From Saccoglossus kowalevskii (Eukaryota; Hemichordata; Enteropneusta; Harrimaniidae), in assembly GCF_000003605.2 (NCBI RefSeq), contig NW_003116458.1, forward strand, positions 105,649 through 124,564: 18,916 bases of DNA, in the 5' to 3' direction. The notes beneath the pieces were generated by a model that saw only the letters and a list, made by a program, of their open reading frames with translations, ran no database searches and was not told the DNA's origin. A program made the position numbers and the translations under genes. Below, in pieces: positions 1 through 7,600 of the stretch (the stretch's first letter is position 1; the number at the start of each line of letters is the position of its first letter).

Positions 1-1369
1 CAAGTATTACACCATTCCCAGTAAAACGGTATGTTATAATTCATTACATAACTGTAATTTAAAGCAGCCATTAATGGCAGCAGTACTGAGTTCAACAAAC
101 TTACCACGCTTTAATAAAATAAAATTAATACCAGACTGCGAGGTATCTGTAAGGTTTACTAATTATTGCGCAATGGCTGCATTGGATGAATGGTCTACCT
201 TGGCTGAATCCGAAATATAATATCATTTCAAAACATGCTTCTTCTGTGTTCTACTGAACTAACACACTAACACAGTAACCGGCAATTTGTGGTGGTAGTT
301 GCATTACCACTTTGTCTTCTATGTAGAACACCCATCAGTGCACTGATCATAGTGTATAAGATTTTTTAAGAAATGTACTAAATCCAAAGCCCTTGTGATA
401 CTTACAGTGATTGATGAATACAAATTTAATGATGAATGCCAATAAAGAGATGACTTTTGTAGGATAAGTGTACAACGAACTCTTTATAATATGAGGTTAT
501 TACGAGGATACAAAGTATGCACGACGACAGTACAGCGAGAGTATCAACCGACGCGCAGCGGAGGTCGATGCGACTGCGTACTGTCTGAGTACATATTTTG
601 CAGTATCCTCGTAATAACTTTATTATTATGCATCTTTTCCTCCCAGGAATACATCATGGAAATGCCGAAATCCAAAACGTTTACAACAGATTGAGCAAAA
701 TTCTATGTGTGGGTTCCGGTCAAACTCTGGGGCAGCCATGGTTTTTTTGTTATTATATGACGTTTACGCGAGTAATCGTTCCATATTTGGAATTCGTGTT
801 TTCTAATTTGGTAGGATAAAAATACCCCGTGCAATACTGCAAAATTACGGCACGCTGTAACTTATGTCGTCACGATGACAAATGTATAATACATATATAT
901 ATTATTAATTACTGCGTTATAATAGAGCTGTTCAGTGCTTGTTCAAGATCATCTTAAACAAAACCTGGATGTCCAGACTGAAAAATATATATTGTCAAGC
1001 TATTGTGGTAATGTGTTATAAAATAAGAACTTTAATAGTTAAATATATAATGAAATGAATATAAAATTAAATGTATCTTGGTATAAAAAAAACAACAACT
1101 TCGAAATGTGTCTTCTATAATTTCACTACCCGAAATCTTATTGCTTGCGATGCCCCATCTGAATGTATCATTGGTAACTCCCGAAATTTGTAGATGATTC
1201 ATAATTTTACTTTTTATCTGTTGTGCTTGTACTTCTTTCTGCCAAATGAATCGAGGTTACACTGCTGTTCCATCCAATAGCGGTAGGATACGGATACAGA
1301 ATTACTGACAAGGTTTTAAATGTGTATATCCTTAAAATCACACTATTTTCAAATTATTATAAATAAATA
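1..1369. other. 3' flank of the astacin-kringle gene, AT-rich, no gene seen
   Basis: This stretch includes the 3' UTR. No canonical AATAAA follows the stop closely on the minus strand. The nearest reasonable variant is ATTAAA at 1036-1031, and an AATAAA lies at 624-619, so the transcript end is unresolved. The fold-back at 496-618 is the only structured element seen. Confidence 0.6.
496..618. repeat. 123-bp fold-back (inverted repeat)
   Basis: GTTATTACGAGGATAC at 496-511 is matched perfectly by GTATCCTCGTAATAAC at 603-618. Inside these arms GACAGTAC (526-533) pairs with GTACTGTC (578-585), so most of the segment can fold into one stem with a GC-rich loop. It is probably a small MITE-like or fold-back element. 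No clear target-site duplication is seen. Confidence 0.7.
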
Positions 1370-1635
1370 TTAGCAAATAATTATGTCACAATATTGCCAT
1401 TTGATATCCTTTCTGGTGGTGAAGCACCACGGTTTCGCTCGTCGACCGACAGGGTTTCGGCAGTAGTTGTGATCACCTATACCACGCTTCGAGTCTTTCA
1501 CGGTGTCGTTGGAGAAGTAGTTATGTTCATGCGGCCACTGCGATGACCATTTCTGACAAGTGATCAGTTCAGTCGTGTAATCAAGGTTGCCGCGATATTC
1601 ACGACCGTCGTTGTTCTCGCTGGGGATGCACTTTG
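1370..1635 (-). CDS. Exon 8: complete kringle domain and stop codon
   Basis: This 266-bp exon completes codon 334, encodes residues 335-421 and ends in TAA. Cysteines at 336, 360, 382, 404, 416 and 421 match the six-cysteine kringle pattern. Kringle hallmarks are GREYRGNLDY, TCQKWSSQWPHEH, HNYCRNPVG, KPWCFTT and WQYCDIIIC. The stop follows the last kringle cysteine directly. The acceptor AACCTACAG|CAAAG is phase 1, as is usual for kringle exons. Kringles bind proteins, often through lysine side chains. Here the Asp-x-Asp of the classical lysine pocket (NPDGDxxPWC) is replaced by NPVGRRAKPWC, so lysine binding is doubtful. Confidence 0.95.
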
Positions 1636-4600
1636 CTGTAGGTTAAAATTGACATTAAAATGAGAGAATGTGTTTTATAAGATTAAAACGAATACCGGTC
1701 AGATACCCGTGAACTTGGTATAGTTCCATATAGTAACATTATAGACGGGAATACCTCACACCACTACTCCACACAGCAATCAGATATACTAGGTACATTT
1801 TCTGCAAAACCAATTATAAACATGGTTCTAGATTTCAATCAATTGAAATACCGTTAGCGAAACCATCCCCAGGATATTGAGTGGGTAACTCGGCCTACAG
1901 CGTATTTTTCCTTGCTCAGATACACTGCGCATAAATGCTACTGTATCTTGCAGGGCCTGTTCACCCTCAATGCAGGATGACCTCTCGACTTGCCAATAAA
2001 ATGTTGTACCAGGAGAAAATAGTTCGAATAAACAATTCAATTTTTTGTTCTGTATTTCATATTTAAATATACGAAAATCTTGTACCGTTATGTCCATACC
2101 CACTATCTGTTTTGTAACTTACGTCGTGTCTGTCGTTTATTGCATCCATATAGTTCTCTAGCCTGTGCTATATCCAGTTCACTGAGGGCGACTCGTTGAC
2201 CCAGATGAACCCACGATTTTTTACCACGTTTTTTCACTTCTAGAGTTGGTTTCCCATTCCTGGAGAAGTATGTCGTACCGTAGTGCATAATGCTGTTGTA
2301 GTCGTAGGCAAAGTTGCGTGACTTGGTTTCTTCTTTTTCCAAACGACCGAAATTTTCTTCGGCGCCGGGGATGACGTTGCTGTCAACCACGTGTACGTAC
2401 TTGTCCCTGTCAAGGCGACTCTGTTAATGAGCAATGACATTTGTAGCATTAAATTTGTTTTATATAAGTTATTGAACACTTGGTAATCGCTAGCTCTTTT
2501 TTTATTGTTCTTAGCCACGTGATTGCTAAAAAGGGCGCGCAAGATATGATTATAAGCGCTTATCATCACTGTAAATTGACTAATCCTTGTCAATTCATAA
2601 TATTATTGTTAATTCACCTGATTTTACTTCATTAAAGTGGTGTTCTCACTGGACAAAAAAAGTCGTTGTCACAACGCCTTTTATTTGAGAACGTTGTTAA
2701 AACACAATGTTGTATGTTTATCAATGATGTACATATTGAGTATATGTAACCTTTACCTGTTCGTGCCAGAATCCCAATGCGTGTCCGATTTCATGTGCCA
2801 CCGTACCCATGTGTTCACACCCGTTACCAACGGATAACCTTTGTTTGCCGCCCTGTCTACCAACATATGACCAGCACCTAAAACAAAAGTTGATCATCGT
2901 TGTGTTTGTCGCTGAAACTTGGTTCTAACAAGAATCACCTGGCCTTTCACATCAACCAACTATAATATTTTTATGTCCGAATCACGCGCGGATTTAGGGG
3001 GAGGCGCGCCCTCTTCAGCCCGCAAAAAATGACAAATCAGTTGACAAACCTAGCCCACGTCAATAGGAGCGCACCCCCCTTACCGGATATCTGGCTCCGG
3101 CAGTGCGAACACCTAGTTTTCGCGAGCTCCATGTAAACTTACTCGTCCACGAAACGATGCATGATTCTACTGGGGAATCGCATATTGATTGGACACGCGA
3201 ATGGCATAGCACGTGGTAATTGAGATTAAATTTAATAGAGGAATGTAAAATTGTCAAAAAGGGTACACTTTTAAAATACCTTCGCTGAACAGGATCTACC
3301 AAGGCATATTGACCATGAAGGTAATGGACGACTGAACATACCCTGTCTGACAATAAATACAATATTTCAGGATCTCGCGATGATTTAAATTGTAATCCTC
3401 CAAGTAGACATATATTTGTTGGTCAATATTTGTGGCTATGCAACGACTTGATACGAAAGATTATCAAAATGGCGAATATGATAATATACGCGGGCAAAAT
3501 GTGTCACATGACACTGGAGCCCCCAAATGGCCAATCGTGTTTGACTACACACACACAATTTGATTGATGGTCATAATATGTTACTCTATCCACTCACCCA
3601 TAATCGGGAACAAAATGGATGTAGTCGTGATCTTCGTCTAACTTCTTATGAAACTTCAAACATGTTTTGTTCTCCCAGTGGGCAATTGCCTGCTGTATAG
3701 CAATCTTAGCGGCATCATCTGCATGGAAGAGAACCATAGAAAACATTCGACATTTATTTATTCGCTCTTTCGAAACGGCTTCATAACGCTCGTGCTCACC
3801 GTCTAGTATTTACAAACCACAAACGAATGCAACTTTTCCAGGTTTTCGTCAAATCGAATATATACTTGTCATGCAGTGACCTGATAAATACTGACATATT
3901 TGGAGAAGGATTTTAGTGATTTGTATTACGACTGTCCACGAACGAGACAGCGGACTGTGTGACTTAGTCGGACAAAAATCACGTGATACTGAAAGCTACA
4001 AGTTGCCCGTTGAAACACACTATGACTGTCAGCGTCCGTAACACTAAAACCGCTCGGGAGTTTTTGTCTTCCGCAAAATATAAACGGACGACCGGAGAGT
4101 GTCAGTTTGCTAGACTATCCGGTAATGTGTCAACGAAGCCGTTTCCATTACATCGTCAGCATTATTACAAACGCCAAACTACATAGCAAAGACACCGTGG
4201 GAATACATTTTTTTCACAGACAAAACATATATGTCACAAAAAGTACCATAAATCCCTTGAAACTTTCCCAAGACGTGATATTCATGCGTTCTTTGATCAT
4301 CCCCGGCGATCTTTTACCTCACGTAAACTTGAACTAATAACTGTAATACTGACATAAACTTGACTTACTCAGATCACGATGTGCCTGGTAAGGCACGTTC
4401 CCGTTTTTCCACAGTAGTTTCCGACTCCGCGTCAGTGCACGTCTATTTCGCCTACCCTTCAGAGCGGCCCTTGGTCCTTTCTTCACTACTATGTCTCCTT
4501 CGAAGAACGGCGATTCGTACTTCTTTGGTATCGGTACATATGGAACGCCAGAACCTAAGGAGGGGACGATTGCTGTACAAATACCATGATCAGAGTTGTT

Positions 4601-7600
4601 TTACCGGACTAACTCATGCGTATGTGTGTTAGTACATATAACTTTACTGAAGTTTTACTCCGTTAAAAAGAAAATGTGTATATATTGAAGTATTAATATG
4701 TATTCTTAATATTGCATCTTTATAAAAAAAAAAGAACATCATGGTTTGATTCTGCATTTAATAAAAACCCTTGTTTGGCAGCAAACATAGTATTTCGTTT
4801 GATGAAAATCTGTAATGCGCATGCGTTCAAACTTACGTTTCTAAACATTCCATCAATCAAATACTAATATGACTTCAGTCAACACGCCGTTTTCATATTA
4901 TGATGAATCGCATCCTAACGTTTTTACCAAGATGCAATATCAAATAAAATTATTGTAAAAAGTTCCCAAAAGCCTCTTTAAGATAATGATATTATGAGTG
5001 GTCTCAACATAGCAAGGATTGGATTCAAGCTGGTGGTCATCATATGTTAGACACTCCTTCCAACTTTTTACAAACTTTCAAACAACTTTACCAAATATGT
5101 GTTCCACAAAGTAACTTTGTGAAGAGTTTGCCTTTTTTTTGGTCATGTACTATGAATCTGGGAATAAGCTTGCTTGCGCTGCGGTGTGCTTCATTATCCA
5201 CTATAATAGGCAATTTTTAATGATGATTCCCTGACAAATGCAGCAAATCGTTAATTTCTGGGTTTTGTTCCATTTAAAGCGCCACATTCGTCACGCAGCG
5301 TGTGTTCGTATTTCATGTAAACAAAGTATTTTAAACGCGTTGTGTACGTCGTTACGAGTTCCTTATCGATCAGGACGCGGTGCGACGACCACTGTCCGTT
5401 AACTTTTAACCTTTAAATTCTATAAGTTTGTTTCGCATCTACTCAGCCATTCATGGTCGATTGTTTTAAAAACAACTAATCAATAATAATTGCTTGTTCA
5501 AATTATCAATTACCCATGCTTGGCGCTCACATACGGAAAAGAATCTACCATATTAAATTATTTGAACTCAGCGTTTTCCTTCCGTGAAATATGCATCTCT
5601 TTCATGTAACTGTAGTTGTTATTATAGATGCACGTATACTGTATGTGTTAATGACCACTCAGAATTACTACTATTTGTATTGGACCGAGCCAACTCCGGA
5701 GTTAAAGTTAACCACTGCCACACATCGAGAAATCCCGGCTTACATTCATTCCATCCGTGGAGGCTTTCAGCGGGCGATGTGTTTAGCGTGTCACGTGTGT
5801 GGCACTTCTGTGAGTAGTTAATGAATTGTTATTGAGTTACTAGGGTATGTCATATGATACTAAAATAACGCATTTTTTTTACATCATCTGCAATTATGTT
5901 ACAATGATAAAAACAGTAAAATAAAATATACAGGGCAATATTTTAATTGTTCCCATAGCAACAACATATATCTCACAAAATCAATAGTTTATAGATACTT
6001 GTTGATATCGCAAAATATTAAAACATTGTTTTCTGGTTTGCACTGAGGCCTATGCTGTCAAATTATTCGCCATTTTTTTTCCGAATAAACGAAGATTGAC
6101 AGTGAAAGAAAAAAGTTCACATAATTATATTAGAAATTACACAAAGACTAGTGACATTGAATACTGTTATATGCAATAAAATACTATGCATTTCTGAGAC
6201 ACCGTTGTTTTGTACATGTTATATATATATCATGCAGGATTATTGAAGTGATTTGATCAATAAAACCACACATGTGACTGGGCGTCAGTTTCTTTAATAA
6301 ACTGATCATTTTTTGGTGACAACTTGAATATATGTTGTGGGTTGATGAAAGGCAAGTCATTTTTCAACTAACTTGCAATATTCGATTATAGCCAAAATTG
6401 TACAATGCCTACATACTTCGAAGTTTCAACAACGAAGGCGCGTTCCGATTACTAGTAAGAGACTTGAATTCCAGGCGATCGGAACAATTTCTGAGACCCT
6501 ACTGGGTATTTTTTATGTAATGATGAATAAAAAAGTTAACTTGAAATGGATCTGTTATTTGGTAATTTATAATACACCATTCATTTTAACCGCGCCTTTT
6601 AGTGATGGGACGCCGTGACGTCAAAATGACGCATGGATGTCATTCGAATCAGCCACTATGAACGGAAGACTGTCTCAAAGTGATATCAATGACGTCATGA
6701 AAGCGCGCCGTCGATAGAGGGCGCGATTAATAGAAAAAGCGTATTGGTGTGATCATTGTGAATAGATAGTTAAGGATATGTGTTTGCTATGTAATTGCAC
6801 AGGGATCGTTGTTAGTTAAAGCCGTGGGATAACATAACAGACATACCATCCATTAACGGTCCTCCTGGTTTTCTTTTTGGACATAATCCTTCCCGTGCAA
6901 GGAATTTAGGGCATGCGCCTGTTAAAATAAACAGTAACGTATTATTACATTATTATTTTCTCGCAATCATTCAACCATGTCCACTCTAGCATTTATTTTA
7001 TGGAGAACACGCAAGACGATTTATAATTAACTAACGCACTGTCAGCACCACTGTGCATATGTGATAGCAAATCACTATTGCACTTTGTGTACACTACTAG
7101 TCATAGATGATATAGACTAGTAGTTATGGAGTACTAGTATATATAATTTGATGGTAATCACAATTTTAATCATAATCATAGCTCATTTTTGAATAATAAA
7201 AATAATAACAAGGAGTAAGTTATATGGATGTGTATAACTTGTAAATATAAAATTGATTCCGAGACTGTTCTCACAAATATACATTTCAACCACATGCAAG
7301 TTAATCTTTACGTAGTAACTCCTCTTCCCAAAACGCGCCATGCTTGATCACTCGGTGTACTGCCGTCGCTGAGAACTTACACACGAGACTCTTGGTTACC
7401 CCGGGTAGACTCGGAGCCTCGTTCCTGTTTCTCGTTGCGTTTTTCTTTTTTAATTCTATTTAAAAAAAATCTATTTATGTGTATGACCTAGAGGTTGTTG
7501 TACTCGAATTATTTCCGTGTTCTCACTAGGAAAAGTTACGTCGGTGTAATTTGTGCCCGGTAATTTAAACGATCTGGATCGCATGATCTTGTGTTCACAC

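Noticed and set aside
1828-2103. Minus-strand open frame of about 91 codons between exons 7 and 8
   Set aside because: It lies wholly within intron 7, has no kringle or astacin features, and exons 7 and 8 join in phase without it.
2240-2593. Minus-strand open frame of 117 codons overlapping exon 7
   Set aside because: It is in a different frame from the astacin coding sequence and crosses the exon 7 acceptor; it is a shadow.
5584-5821. Two overlapping plus-strand frames of about 76 codons with hydrophobic starts
   Set aside because: They lie inside intron 3 on the opposite strand with no partner exons or domain signature; the overlap itself suggests chance openness.
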